DNA of 64,000 bases from Lactiplantibacillus daowaiensis (GCF_005405085.1 NZ_BJDJ01000017.1:1-64000); one strand, 5' to 3'; shown: positions 18,623 to 28,306, counted from the first letter of the stretch. The notes: generated from the letters alone by a model not told the origin. Numbers and translations are program-made.

Positions 18623-19522
18623 CTAGGCTTGCCAGAGCATGTCATCATGATATTCATCCGTTAAAAATTGCTTGATTGACCGAATCATCATTGACGTCGA
18701 CGGCGCCGTCGCTTGCGTCTTGTTAGCGACTAAGGCAATCTCACGATTATACGGTTCCGCAAATGGATAAGTATTCACATCACCGGTTAGTTTCTTCAAG
18801 GCTAACTTGGGTAAAATCCCCATGCCAAGTCCAGATTCCACCATCGAAATAATCGATTGATCATCGATTGAAAACCGTAAGAAGTTATTCGTCACATGAT
18901 AATGGTCTAACGCCAATTTCGTATCGCGATCGTAGTCACTCTGTTGCAAAATAAAGTTTTGATCGGCCACATCATCAATCGTGATAAATTGGCCATTTTC
19001 TGGTTCAAATCCAGCTGGTGTCACACAATAAATCGGGTCATTAATCAATGGATGGACTAATAAATTGTCACTGACCGGCATTGAGGTAAACCCAATATCG
19101 ATCGTGCCAATTTTAGCCCACTTCGTAATATCATTAAAATCTCCCTGAACGACCGAAATCTCAATGTCTGGGTACTCGTGATTGAACCGGCGAATGATAC
19201 GTGGTAACCAATTGATACAAACACTACTGAACCCACCAATTCGAACGGACCCTGAATGAAGCCCCTGAATGTTATCCGCCACTTGTCGTAAATTGCCTTC
19301 AGTATTTAAGATTTCTTGCACATATGGCAAGACTTGCCGACCATCGCTCGTTAATTCAACCCCCGAACGGTTCCGAATGAATAAAGGAAAACCGAGTTCT
19401 TTTTCTAATTGGTTAATCGAATGACTGACCGCACTTGGCGTCACATTTAACGTCGCTGCCGCTTGATAGAAGGTTTTCTGTGCAACCACAGTTGCAAAGA
19501 CTTCATATGCAAAGTTCGCCAT
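18623..19522 (-). CDS. LysR family transcriptional regulator
   Basis: 299 residues. N-terminal winged helix-turn-helix (FYQAAATLNVTPSAVSHSINQLEKELG, LFIRNRSGVELTSDG) and a periplasmic-binding-like effector domain (GSVRIGGFSSVCINWLP onward). ATG at 19522 after AAGGAG. Divergent from the aminotransferase gene across 138 bases, so that gene is the obvious target (inference). Effector unknown. Confidence 0.92.
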   Translation of the reverse strand: MANFAYEVFATVVAQKTFYQAAATLNVTPSAVSHSINQLEKELGFPLFIRNRSGVELTSDGRQVLPYVQEILNTEGNLRQVADNIQGLHSGSVRIGGFSSVCINWLPRIIRRFNHEYPDIEISVVQGDFNDITKWAKIGTIDIGFTSMPVSDNLLVHPLINDPIYCVTPAGFEPENGQFITIDDVADQNFILQQSDYDRDTKLALDHYHVTNNFLRFSIDDQSIISMVESGLGMGILPKLALKKLTGDVNTYPFAEPYNREIALVANKTQATAPSTSMMIRSIKQFLTDEYHDDMLWQA

Positions 19523-19660
19523 AATTTAAATTGCTCCTTAGATGAATTGATTTCACTTTTAATTGAAAAAGTTGAGCTTTACTAAATTCACCCTCCATTT
19601 TATCATATGGACATTAAGAAATTAATCCTGAGTTAGCAAATTATATGTGGGGGCAATATT

Positions 19661-20893
19661 ATGAAAGAATTATTAGCACAACGCGTTTTAACTAATGACA
19701 CGTCTGATTTAGATGAGATTTTCAAGAATAGCGCCAATCCCGCGAACATTTCCTTTGCTGGCGGGTTTCCAGATCAGCATCTCTTTCCAGCTGCTGAGTT
19801 ACAACAAGCTTACCGTGACGCCATTGAAACGACCGGTCCAAGCCTATTCCAATACGCATCGACCCAAGGCTTACCAGCCCTACGGCAAAAATTAGCGGAC
19901 CGGATGCGGTCACATGCTAGCGTCGATGTGACGGCTGACGATATCTTATTGACCCAAGGTGGCCAACAAGCCATTGACCTCGTTGCCAAGTTACTACTAA
20001 ACCACGGTGATGCCATGGTCGTTGAAGGCCCAACTTATATGGGCGCCTTGGCAGCTTTTGACACTTACGAACCAACTTATTATGAAGTTCCGGTCGATAA
20101 TCACGGCATGGATATCAAAGTCCTCCGCCAGACCTTAAAAGCCCATCCTGAAATCAAATTAATTTATACCGTCCCAGATTTTCACAATCCAACCGGGACG
20201 ACTTTAAGTGCGAAACGGCGCCAAGCCATGGTTGCGTTAGCCAACCAATATAATGTCATCATTTTAGAAGATAGCCCTTATCGCGACTTGCGTTATAGCG
20301 GCCAAGCACTGCCAGCCATCAAACATTATGATACTGAAGGCCGCGTCATCTTTATTTCGAGTTTTTCTAAAATCTTGTCACCCGCTTTGCGAACCGGCTG
20401 GTTAGTCGCATCACCGACCTTGATGACACAACTCATCGGCTTAAAATCAGCCATTGATGTCCAATCACCAAACATTACGCTAGCGGCGATCAACACTTAT
20501 CTTGACCAACACGATATCGACCAACATATCGCGACGATTAATCAAGCTTATCGCGAAAAACGCGATGCCATGTTATCGGCCTTAGATCGTTATTTCCCTA
20601 AGAACGTGACTTACACCCGGCCTAACGGGGGCTTCTTCATTTGGGTCACCTTGCCAACCGGCATCGACGCGCAACAGCTCTTAACTGATGTCGTGTTACC
20701 ACAAGCACACGTGGCTTACGTCCCAGCGGCTTGTCAATTCGCCAGTCGCCAAGTCAAAAATGCCTTCCGGTTAAACTTTACTAGCTTAGATCCAGTAACG
20801 ATTACCCGTGGCATCCAGCAACTTGGTCAGTTACTTCAAACCCAAGTCACCCCGAAACCAACTGCGACTTGGACACCCGCTATTCAACTTTAA
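19661..20893 (+). CDS. PLP-dependent aminotransferase, class I (AraT/LysN-like)
   Basis: 410 residues. Fold-type I aminotransferase. Substrate and PLP features: FAGGFPDQHLFP, LTQGGQQAIDLVAKLL, YTVPDFHNPTGTT, EDSPYRDLRY, the PLP-lysine in SSFSKILSPALRTGW and RLNFTS near the C terminus. Similar to the subgroup acting on aromatic or 2-aminoadipate-type amino acids; the exact substrate is not decided. Preceded by GTGGGGG 8 bases before ATG. Divergent LysR regulator. In lactobacilli such enzymes start amino acid catabolism to aroma compounds. Confidence 0.88.
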   Translation: MKELLAQRVLTNDTSDLDEIFKNSANPANISFAGGFPDQHLFPAAELQQAYRDAIETTGPSLFQYASTQGLPALRQKLADRMRSHASVDVTADDILLTQGGQQAIDLVAKLLLNHGDAMVVEGPTYMGALAAFDTYEPTYYEVPVDNHGMDIKVLRQTLKAHPEIKLIYTVPDFHNPTGTTLSAKRRQAMVALANQYNVIILEDSPYRDLRYSGQALPAIKHYDTEGRVIFISSFSKILSPALRTGWLVASPTLMTQLIGLKSAIDVQSPNITLAAINTYLDQHDIDQHIATINQAYREKRDAMLSALDRYFPKNVTYTRPNGGFFIWVTLPTGIDAQQLLTDVVLPQAHVAYVPAACQFASRQVKNAFRLNFTSLDPVTITRGIQQLGQLLQTQVTPKPTATWTPAIQL

Positions 20894-20936
20894 CCCTGGT
20901 AATCAGTCTTAAAAAACTAAAACAGATAGCCCGTTC

Positions 20937-20981
20937 AAAAGGCCACCAACCGAAAGTTAGACTTTCGATTGGTGGCCTTTT
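20937..20981 (+). terminator. Aminotransferase terminator
   Basis: AAAAGGCCACCAACCGAAAG pairs with CTTTCGATTGGTGGCCTTTT around a 5-base loop. Confidence 0.95.
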
Positions 20982-21104
20982 AGCATAAAATTCCAAATAG
21001 GCATCGGGAAGGGCTTTTAGTGCCCCTCGTTTTTTATTAAAGTTTCGATGAGGAAAATTGCAGACCAGCGCACCCTCATTTAAAATACAGTAAGTACTTA
21101 TTTT

Positions 21105-21133
21105 TTGTCAGTCGACTAGTTTTCATTTATGAT
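21105..21133 (+). promoter_or_regulatory. Promoter of amino acid ABC transporter operon
   Basis: TTGTCA (21105-21110), 17-base spacer, TATGAT (21128-21133), about 40 bases before the first gene. Confidence 0.75.
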
Positions 21134-21172
21134 AAGAGCTGTGTCAAAAAAATTAGGGAGTGTCATACGATT

Positions 21173-21985
21173 ATGAAACGTTTTGTAAAAAAGTTTGGGT
21201 TGGCATTATTCGGGGTCGCTTTAGCGGTCGTCTTAACCGCTTGCGGTAATAATACCAGCAGTAGTTCAAGTAAATCAGGGGCTGACTTAGGGTTACAACA
21301 ATCGGGGACGCTAACCGTTGGGTTGGAAGGAACCTTCCAACCTTATAGTTACCGTAAAGATGGTAAGTTAACCGGGTTTGAAGTTGATTTGGCTAAAGAT
21401 ATTGCCAAGAAGATGGGCGTCAAAGTCAAATTTGTTCCAACTAAATTTGACTCTTTAATTGCTGGGCTTGATGTCAACAAGTACGACGTGGTCATCAATA
21501 ACATCGCCCAAACGAGTGCCCGCGAAAAGAAGTACTTGTTCTCAACCCCATATATCTACTCAAAATCAAAATTGGCCGTTAAGAAATCCAACAAGTCAAT
21601 CAAGAAGATTACCGATATTAAAGGTAAAAAAGTCGCTGAAACGACGACTAGTAACAACGCCAACGATGCCAAACGGATGGGCGCAACGATCACCCCAACC
21701 GATGGGTTCCAACAATCAATTGATTTAGTTGAACAAGGTCGGGTTGCCGGAACCATTAATTCTGGTGAATCGTTCTACTCATACTTGAAACAAAAGCCCA
21801 ACGCCAACATTCGCTTGATCGATGCTGGTAACGAAATTGCGACACAAAAGATTGGCGCTATCGTGACTAAGAAACATACCAAGTTACAAAAGCAAATTTC
21901 AAAAGCAATCCAAGACTTACGTCAAGATGGCACGTTAACCAAATTATCGAAGAAATACTTTGGCGCTGACGTCACTAATAAATAA
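21173..21985 (+). CDS. Amino acid ABC transporter substrate-binding lipoprotein (cystine-type)
   Basis: 270 residues. Lipoprotein signal with lipobox LTAC (Cys24). Family 3 solute-binding domain: LTVGLEGTFQPYSYR, GKLTGFEVDLAKDIAKKMG, LNVNKYDVVINNIAQTSARE-like region, GKKVAETTTSNNAND. The latter block resembles TcyJ/FliY cystine-binding proteins, but other polar amino acids are possible. First gene of a binding protein-permease-ATPase operon. Confidence 0.9.
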   Translation: MKRFVKKFGLALFGVALAVVLTACGNNTSSSSSKSGADLGLQQSGTLTVGLEGTFQPYSYRKDGKLTGFEVDLAKDIAKKMGVKVKFVPTKFDSLIAGLDVNKYDVVINNIAQTSAREKKYLFSTPYIYSKSKLAVKKSNKSIKKITDIKGKKVAETTTSNNANDAKRMGATITPTDGFQQSIDLVEQGRVAGTINSGESFYSYLKQKPNANIRLIDAGNEIATQKIGAIVTKKHTKLQKQISKAIQDLRQDGTLTKLSKKYFGADVTNK

Positions 21986-22062
21986 GCACCATCCCGCCTG
22001 GACTGACCGTCCAGCGGTTACATAGCACCATTTCATCACACTTATAGGAGGCCTTCATACTA

Positions 22063-22770
22063 ATGGATTCCATTTGGCACATTATCGTCACCTCAACGCC
22101 GCAAATTGCGGCGGCAGGGCTTAAATATACCATTCCAATTGCAATTATTTCCTTTGCGCTCGGCTTGATTTTAGCGGTCTTAACCGCGCTCGTGAAACTT
22201 TCACCACGGCACGGTTGGTTCTCAATCTTAAAAGCCATTGCTTACTTTTACGTCTGGTTATTCCGGAGTACCCCACTGTTGGTCCAATTATTCATTGTTT
22301 ACTTCGGCTTACCTTATTTGAAGGTTCAAGGGCTTTTCCCTAATGGGATTCAACTCGACCCGTGGACCGCTGGGATCATGACCTTTTCCCTAAATACCGG
22401 GGCTTACTGTGCAGAAACGATTCGCGCTTCGATCTTATCGATTCCGCAAGGCCAGTGGGAAGCTGCTTATTCCATCGGCATGACCAAGACGCAAGTGCTC
22501 AAACGCATCATTTTGCCACAAGCAGCCCGCGTCTCATTACCACCGTTATCCAACAGCTTCATCGGGCTCGTCAAAGATACCTCATTGGCGGCTTCCATTA
22601 CGATTATTGAAATGTTTGAAGTCAGTCAACAAATCGCCGCTCAGAACTATCAACCACTGGTCATGTATTCACTAGTGGCGGCCCTTTACGCCATCTTATG
22701 TACCATTTTAAGCTGGTTACAAGGCTATCTCGAAAAACGGACATCACGCTACATTCGCCCAGCTAATTAG
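22063..22770 (+). CDS. Amino acid ABC transporter permease
   Basis: 235 residues, about five membrane helices, His/Glu/Gln/Arg-opine type. EAA loop in YSIGMTKTQVLKRIILPQAARVSLPPL and early motif WLFRSTPLLVQLFIVYFGLP. Forms the channel of the importer with the adjacent ATPase. AGGAGG lies 10 bases before ATG; 77 bases after the binding-protein gene and 11 bases before the ATPase gene. Confidence 0.93.
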   Translation: MDSIWHIIVTSTPQIAAAGLKYTIPIAIISFALGLILAVLTALVKLSPRHGWFSILKAIAYFYVWLFRSTPLLVQLFIVYFGLPYLKVQGLFPNGIQLDPWTAGIMTFSLNTGAYCAETIRASILSIPQGQWEAAYSIGMTKTQVLKRIILPQAARVSLPPLSNSFIGLVKDTSLAASITIIEMFEVSQQIAAQNYQPLVMYSLVAALYAILCTILSWLQGYLEKRTSRYIRPAN

Positions 22771-22781
22771 GAGGGTCTACC

Positions 22782-23543
22782 ATGATTAAATTCGAACACG
22801 TCAATAAAACGTTTGGTGACCATCCGGCGTTAGTTGATATCACCACTGAATTTCAAGCACACCAAACGACGGTAATCGTTGGCCCATCAGGATCTGGCAA
22901 GTCAACCTTACTACGTTCGCTAAATCTACTTGAACGCCCTGAAAATGGCCAATATCACTTTAACGATACCACCATCGATTTTGCCCAACCGCTTAACAAT
23001 AAAACGATTCTCAACTTGCGGCGCAAAACCGGCATGGTCTTTCAAGGCTATAACCTCTTCCCACATCTAACGGTCGTTAAAAATGTGATGGAAGGTCCCG
23101 TGCAAGTTCTAAAGCAAAGTCCGGCTGACGCTAAAGCCAACGCCTTAACGTTACTTGATAAAGTTGGTTTGGCAGATAAAGCCGACGCTTATCCTAGTCA
23201 ACTATCCGGTGGACAACAACAACGGGTCGCCATTGCCCGTTCACTGGCGATGAACCCGGAATACATCTTATTAGACGAACCCACTAGTGCGCTCGACCCT
23301 GAACTAGAAGCTGGTGTCTTACGCGTCTTACTTGAATTGGCCCAGGAAAAGGATTCCATGATTATCGTGACCCATAATTTAGAATTCGCCCGGGCGGTTG
23401 CAGATAAGATCTTATTCGTCGAAGATGGTAAGATTTTATTTGACGGCACCCCCGCGGCTTTCTTTAAACAACCAACGCAACGCATCGCTGACTTCTTAGC
23501 CGCGATGACGTTTACCGCCATCTCTGATAAGGCCACTGATTAA
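22782..23543 (+). CDS. Amino acid ABC transporter ATP-binding protein
   Basis: 253 residues. Walker A GPSGSGKST near 33, Q loop VFQGYNLFP, signature LSGGQQQRVAIARSLAM, Walker B YILLDEPTSALDPE, switch His in IVTHNLEFARAVADK. GlnQ/TcyN-like. Last gene of the operon, followed by a terminator. Confidence 0.95.
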   Translation: MIKFEHVNKTFGDHPALVDITTEFQAHQTTVIVGPSGSGKSTLLRSLNLLERPENGQYHFNDTTIDFAQPLNNKTILNLRRKTGMVFQGYNLFPHLTVVKNVMEGPVQVLKQSPADAKANALTLLDKVGLADKADAYPSQLSGGQQQRVAIARSLAMNPEYILLDEPTSALDPELEAGVLRVLLELAQEKDSMIIVTHNLEFARAVADKILFVEDGKILFDGTPAAFFKQPTQRIADFLAAMTFTAISDKATD

Positions 23544-23556
23544 TCACCCAAACATC

Positions 23557-23593
23557 GCCCGTAACTGCCTTAACTGGTCGTTGCGGGCTTTTT
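23557..23593 (+). terminator. Terminator of amino acid ABC operon
   Basis: GCCCGTAAC / GTTGCGGGC with a 14-base loop and five T. Confidence 0.8.
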
Positions 23594-23606
23594 GTGTTAA
23601 CTAGAT

Positions 23607-23634
23607 TTGACAAAAATACGGGAACTGCTATACT
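23607..23634 (+). promoter_or_regulatory. padR operon promoter
   Basis: TTGACA (23607-23612), 16-base spacer, TATACT (23629-23634): near-consensus. Confidence 0.85.
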
Positions 23635-23650
23635 TTTGATTGCACAATAC

Positions 23651-23663
23651 TATACGACGTATA
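23651..23663. promoter_or_regulatory. Candidate PadR operator
   Basis: TATACGACGTATA is a perfect palindrome around a central A, about 10 bases after the predicted transcription start, where bound PadR protein would block transcription. Autorepression is usual in this family; the site is inferred from position and symmetry. Confidence 0.6.
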
Positions 23664-23683
23664 ATATAGCAGGAGGAATAGTG

Positions 23684-24001
23684 ATGGCCATTCAAATTAG
23701 CTCAGAATTGCTTGATGGCTGTGTACTCGCATTATTGCAGACCGAGGATTACTACGGTTATGCCTTAACGCAAAAGCTACAGGCCACCATCCCAGTTTCT
23801 GAATCGACGCTTTACCCAGTCTTACGTCGCTTGAAAAAAAATGGCTGGGTCACGACTTACGACCAAGCCTATCAAGGACGTAATCGCCGGTATTATCAAC
23901 TGACAGCCAACGGGTCTGAACAACTCGTGACCATTCAACAAGACTGGCAACTTTATTACCAAGCCATTAATACGTTACTAAAGGGGGACGCACCAGCATG
24001 A
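23684..24001 (+). CDS. PadR family transcriptional regulator
   Basis: 105 residues, winged helix: SSELLDGCVLALLQTEDYYGYALTQKL, SESTLYPVLRRLKKNGWV, GRNRRYYQLTANG. Short PadR-s2 class without a long C-terminal domain. ATG at 23684 after AGGAGG; an in-frame upstream extension would read through the promoter. Its stop overlaps the next start (ATGA). Likely represses its own operon. Confidence 0.92.
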   Translation: MAIQISSELLDGCVLALLQTEDYYGYALTQKLQATIPVSESTLYPVLRRLKKNGWVTTYDQAYQGRNRRYYQLTANGSEQLVTIQQDWQLYYQAINTLLKGDAPA

Positions 24002-24636
24002 CGGACTACTTAGATAAATTCGCAGCCCTACTCGTCCAATTACAAGCAAATGAACGTGACGAAGTCCTGGCATTTTATCGGGAATACTTGCTTGATGCCA
24101 ATATTCAAACTTATGAGGCCTGTGTGGCTGAGCTGGGCACGCCAAAACAACTCACCCGCAAAATTCTAGCCGATTATTCAATTCGCTTTAATGAAACCAT
24201 CGGCGAACACCCCACTAAACATCAAAAATCACGGGCAAATATGCGGGCCATTTGGTTGATTGGCTTAGCATTACTCTCAACACCTATCACCATTCCCGTC
24301 GCACTAGCCATTTTAGCGATGATGGCGGCACTAGCCATCTTGGTCTTTGCCATTGTGATTGCCATTATCGCAATCATTGCCGCCATTACCATGACGGCCT
24401 TAGCTGGGTTAACTGCCGGGGTCGGAGTCATAACCCAGTCACTATGGACCGGCTGCTTTTATATCGGTGCTGGTTTAGCCATTATCGGCGGTGAACTATT
24501 AGTCTTCCCACTGGTTATCTGGTTCTTTAATTTAATGATTCAAGGCGTGGCAACCATTGCGCAACGCCTCTATCACCGGTTCGTGAAACGTAATCGAGCC
24601 GAACGGGAGGGTCGTCATCATGAAAAAAACCATTAA
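23998..24636 (+). CDS. DUF1700 family membrane protein
   Basis: 212 residues. N-terminal cytoplasmic helical domain with the DUF1700 pattern (YLDKFAALLVQL, EVLAFYREYLLDA, AELGTPKQL), then three or four very hydrophobic Ala/Ile-rich helices (about 82-190) and a basic tail. DUF1700 proteins go with PadR regulators and DUF4097 proteins in Firmicutes and are linked to envelope stress. Coupled by overlaps on both sides. Confidence 0.85.
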   Translation: MTDYLDKFAALLVQLQANERDEVLAFYREYLLDANIQTYEACVAELGTPKQLTRKILADYSIRFNETIGEHPTKHQKSRANMRAIWLIGLALLSTPITIPVALAILAMMAALAILVFAIVIAIIAIIAAITMTALAGLTAGVGVITQSLWTGCFYIGAGLAIIGGELLVFPLVIWFFNLMIQGVATIAQRLYHRFVKRNRAEREGRHHEKNH

Positions 24637-25552
24637 AGTTGGGATTGTTTTACTCGTACTGGGTGTCATCCTCGCCATCTTAGGAATTGCCAATAATGGA
24701 ATTCAATCGGTTTATTGGGATCAAGGCTTCAAAATCGCCAAACAACGCGTTCAAGTTTATCGTCCTAAACAGATTAAATCGATCACATTAAATTCCGATT
24801 TAGCGATTATCGTTCGCACCGGTGACACCACTAAGATCCGTGTGGCCTCTTCTCATGACAAACCCACGGTGACAACTAAAGCTGGGCATGTTACGATTAC
24901 CTCCAAACATGCCAGTGATTTACAGACTGTTGGTTTTCACTTCAGTCCAGTTTTAACTGATGCCACCGTTATTACCGTACCGCGTGGGACCGTCCTCAAT
25001 CAGTTGACCACGACGAGTCAGCAAGGTGACGTTCGACTAAGTGGAATCAAGGTCCGTCAAATCAACTTGGCCAACCATGGTAATGTCACTTTAAACAATG
25101 TCAACACTGACAAAGCCTTAACGCTCAATACTAACGATACGGTGCGATTGACTAACGTCACTGCCCCAAGTCTACAGCTGACGACCACGAGCGCCGATTT
25201 ACATGTGACGACGAGTCAATTCAATGCTGGCCAATCTAATTTAACGACCACCAATGGCAACATCACGATTCGCCAAACGGCGTTTACGCGAGCCCAATTG
25301 CGGACAACTAATGGCAACGTGACGTTCAATGACAACCAAGTCACCAAACGCCTACATGCTAATACGACCAACGGCAATATTCATGTTCAGGCGCCAACCG
25401 ATACCGGTATCAATGCGATAACCTCATCTGGCAACTTGACGATTTTTAACTGGCATCAAACTAACCAACATCAGCATGCCTATCGACCACGAGCCACAAC
25501 ACAATATCAACTAACCACGACTAGTGGCAATATTAATGTATCGGCCAGCTAG
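24620..25552 (+). CDS. DUF4097 family beta-strand repeat protein
   Basis: 310 residues. One N-terminal membrane helix (about 7-24) and an extracytoplasmic right-handed beta-helix-like domain: repeating Thr/Asn/Gly turns such as TTTSADLHVTTSQFN, TTNGNITIRQTAF, TTNGNVTFND, TTNGNIHVQAP, TSSGNLTIF, TTSGNINVSA. Relatives include LiaG-like proteins. Overlaps the DUF1700 gene by 17 bases; last gene of the PadR operon. Confidence 0.88.
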   Translation: MKKTIKVGIVLLVLGVILAILGIANNGIQSVYWDQGFKIAKQRVQVYRPKQIKSITLNSDLAIIVRTGDTTKIRVASSHDKPTVTTKAGHVTITSKHASDLQTVGFHFSPVLTDATVITVPRGTVLNQLTTTSQQGDVRLSGIKVRQINLANHGNVTLNNVNTDKALTLNTNDTVRLTNVTAPSLQLTTTSADLHVTTSQFNAGQSNLTTTNGNITIRQTAFTRAQLRTTNGNVTFNDNQVTKRLHANTTNGNIHVQAPTDTGINAITSSGNLTIFNWHQTNQHQHAYRPRATTQYQLTTTSGNINVSAS

Positions 25553-25561
25553 TAGCGACAA

Positions 25562-25608
25562 AATAAGGGCTTCATAACAACAGCTAGTTGTTATGAAGCC
25601 CTTATTTT
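25562..25608 (+). terminator. padR operon terminator
   Basis: AATAAGGGCTTCATAACAAC / GTTGTTATGAAGCCCTTATT, 20 bp, then TTT. Confidence 0.9.
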
Positions 25609-25669
25609 AGTTGATTTCATCAGCCAAGCCAGTTAACGAAATCGTTTGCATTTGTAGTCAATCTAAACT

Positions 25670-26855
25670 TCAATTTGTCAATGCCATCGTAACACCTTCG
25701 ACGGTTATCCGATTACGCCCCGCTTTTTTAGATTGGTATAAGTAATGATCAACGCGTTTGAACCAACTATTGAAGTCAGTATCAGTCGCTTGTAGCGCTG
25801 AAATACCTAACGAAACTGTCACATTTAAAGATTGACCGTTAGCCATGACCGGTTCTTTTTGTAACGAATCTCGAATCCCCGTCACGACGCGTTGGGCATC
25901 ACTGGGTGATAACCCCCGAAAGATGATCACGAACTCTTCACCGCCATAACGAAATAATTCACCACGTGAGGTTTGTTTGAAAAGTTCCTGATTAAAGTGT
26001 TGGGCAACATGTTTTAAAACAGCGTCCCCCGTCAGATGACCATACTCGTCGTTAAATGACTTAAAGTGGGTCAATATCAAACATCACCATCGTAATCGGA
26101 ATCCCAGGGTGCTTTTGATAAACCCCAAACACGCCGGTCGTAGTGGTATCAAAGTTGGCACGATTGCGCACTCCCGTTAGTTCATCATAGTTGATCGCCT
26201 GATCCAAACTATCCAAATGGTCAATAATATTCGTTAATCGTTTAACGAAGAACCGAATGACCCACATATAACCGATAAAGACCACCAACACATTAATCGT
26301 ATAAATCAAGTCAAATGGATGGACCGACCAAATGATAAAACACCAGGTGCCCCCATAAACGACTTGTAGTAATAAGTACTTCCACTCCGTGTTCATCACA
26401 TCGGCGCGATTATGTGCGATGTAAATAATCGCACTCGTCAATAACACTGTCATTCCGATAAAAACCGCCACATAATGGCCGCCATGTCCCATATACATGC
26501 CTTGCGCATAAAAGAAAATTGGCATCCCAATATTTACGATTTCAACAGGTAGATTACGCATCATATATAAGCTAAACAATAAAACCGTCATTTGCGCAAT
26601 CGCATAGCCCCAACTTAACACGTCTCCCGAGTTGATGACCCAAAAGGTCTGTCGTAGCAAAATCACACTGCCGACAACCACGACTGCTTCAAACGCATGG
26701 ATCAAGGCCACATAATGACGTGGTAATTTTAGCGCACGACGTTCCAGGTAATACGTCATCGCCGTCATTACGGTAATCAGACCAACTGTAATGAGGGCAA
26801 TGATCGCGGCTTTAACATTCAAAAAGTCATTCAAAAAATTCTCCATAAAGTACAA
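25670..26855 (-). pseudogene. Diguanylate cyclase (GGDEF) broken by a one-base frameshift
   Basis: The first part has about six membrane helices (a small MASE-like sensor) and the start of a GGDEF domain (YDELTGVRNRANF, VMFDID), then shifts frame and stops at once. The second part continues exactly where lost: HFKSFNDEYGHLTGDAVL, RYGGEEFVIIF, YQSKKAGRNRI. The break is a run of three G on the plus strand (26068-26070); removing one restores FDIDHFKSFND. The GGEEF active site and metal-binding Asp residues are otherwise intact, so the repaired protein (about 395 residues) would synthesise c-di-GMP. It may be a sequencing error, a recent loss or a switchable tract. Start taken at TTG 26855, after GGGGTGAT. 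Confidence 0.85.
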
Positions 26856-27003
26856 CTTATCACCCCGCACTTTTGGCTACATCGCTTTGCTTTAATAATA
26901 TTACCATTAAGTCCTTTAAACTGTTAGTTCTAAAGGGGAAAAGGCCGGTTAGTTAGCTTAATTAATCAACAAATTTGTATACCAAATGATAACCTTTAAA
27001 TAT

Positions 27004-27031
27004 AAAAAAAGCCTGATTTAACAGGCTTTTT
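27004..27031 (-). terminator. Terminator after YdcF-like gene
   Basis: AAAAAGCCTG / CAGGCTTTTT with a 6-base loop; symmetric. The rest of 26871-27107 shows nothing notable apart from an AT-rich cyclase promoter region. Confidence 0.85.
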
Positions 27032-27107
27032 CGTCATTGATGCAATTAAGTTAATGGTCAACTAACTCGGACAAAACTTTTTTACCACAAGTCACGCTAC
27101 CACTAAC

Positions 27108-28193
27108 TTACAAGGTTCCATTTAAAATATCGATCCATTCTAACAAACAAGTCAAAACAAGCATCAACACGATTGCTGCTGCATGCCACCATTTCCGCTG
27201 TGCAAAGATCGCAATATATTCACGAATAATCGCATCTGGTAAAAAGAAATGTGCCGTTCTGGCCCCAATACCGTCTGCTTTTAACCCCGCTTGCTTAGCA
27301 AAGATGCCAGCTCGTAACGAATGGTAGTTATTCGTAACAAAGATCGTTTTAGGGCGGTTAATCGTACCTTGGTCAATCAACTGTTTACTAAACTGCATAT
27401 TTTCTAATGTGGTTTTCGATTGCGTTTCGGCCCAACCGTTAGTGGCCGGTAAGCCTTGCTTGATCGCATAAGCTAACATTGCTTGGCCTTCTGGCACCGT
27501 TTCATCGCCGCCTTGACCACCTGAAAAAATCATCACCGCCGGATGACCAGTTTTGCGTTGTTGTTTCTGATAAAACTGGTAGCCCCGCATAATCCGTTGT
27601 GCCAGCAAAGGCGATACTTGATCACCATGTAATAAGCCAGCACCCAAAACAATAATATAGTCTTGAATATAACGTGGATGATTGAACTGATAAATCACCA
27701 GCATCGTCAAGTAGTTATAAAACCAAAAAGCCACGTAAAAGATCACTAGATTCGGAAATATGGCCATAAAACTGCTGACGACCGGTGGCACATGGCTACT
27801 AATGGCACTTGCTAGTAGCGGTAACACCAAGATGGCGACACCTAAAATCAACGTTAACATATTGGCTAACGTATGACTCTCACGTTTCCACATGAGCCAC
27901 GCATTCCATAATAATAAGAATGCCTGCAAGACAAAGACTGCCCCGATCACCATCAAGATCAGCACAAAGATCGCCACACTCACAATAATCAACGGATGAT
28001 TATTCGTCCCTAAAATCGTCATTGCCAGTACCGCCATTAATGAATAAAAGAATAGCGAAAACCAAATCCCATTGCTTAATCGAACCTTATCATGATGATA
28101 ACGCCAACCAAAAATCACGCCAAACGTGATTGGTACGACCCATGCCCAATAAGCTTCGGCCGGAATCGGTACCCAAACCGCTGCATTACTCAC
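27108..28193 (-). CDS. YdcF/ElyC-like DUF218 membrane protein
   Basis: 361 residues. Five or six N-terminal membrane helices, then a DUF218 domain: DYIIVLGAGLLHGDQVSPLLAQR, VMIFSGGQGGDETVPEGQAM, SKTTLENMQFSK, IFVTNNYHSLRAGIFA. DUF218 proteins include ElyC and SanA, tied to envelope and lipid-carrier homeostasis; activity uncertain. Start set at GTG 28193 because GGGGGG lies about 9 bases upstream; the longer frame to 28250 has no ribosome site. Confidence 0.85.
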   Translation of the reverse strand: MSNAAVWVPIPAEAYWAWVVPITFGVIFGWRYHHDKVRLSNGIWFSLFFYSLMAVLAMTILGTNNHPLIIVSVAIFVLILMVIGAVFVLQAFLLLWNAWLMWKRESHTLANMLTLILGVAILVLPLLASAISSHVPPVVSSFMAIFPNLVIFYVAFWFYNYLTMLVIYQFNHPRYIQDYIIVLGAGLLHGDQVSPLLAQRIMRGYQFYQKQQRKTGHPAVMIFSGGQGGDETVPEGQAMLAYAIKQGLPATNGWAETQSKTTLENMQFSKQLIDQGTINRPKTIFVTNNYHSLRAGIFAKQAGLKADGIGARTAHFFLPDAIIREYIAIFAQRKWWHAAAIVLMLVLTCLLEWIDILNGTL

Positions 28194-28263
28194 CCTGTCA
28201 TCCCCCCTTAAAAGTCTGTTTAAGCATAGCATATTTACTTTAGGGCGCAACTTAATTCAACCC

Positions 28264-28306
28264 GCCAACTATCAAGTTATACAGCCGCCATGCTATAATA
28301 GTTGGC
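28264..28306. promoter_or_regulatory. Inverted repeat over the rlmD -10 region
   Basis: GCCAACTAT (28264-28272) and ATAGTTGGC (28298-28306) are perfect 9-bp inverted arms; the -10 TATAAT (28294-28299) sits at the inner edge of the right arm. A 10-base direct repeat AGTTATACAG occurs at 28275 and 28311. May be an operator; no regulator is adjacent. Confidence 0.4.
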
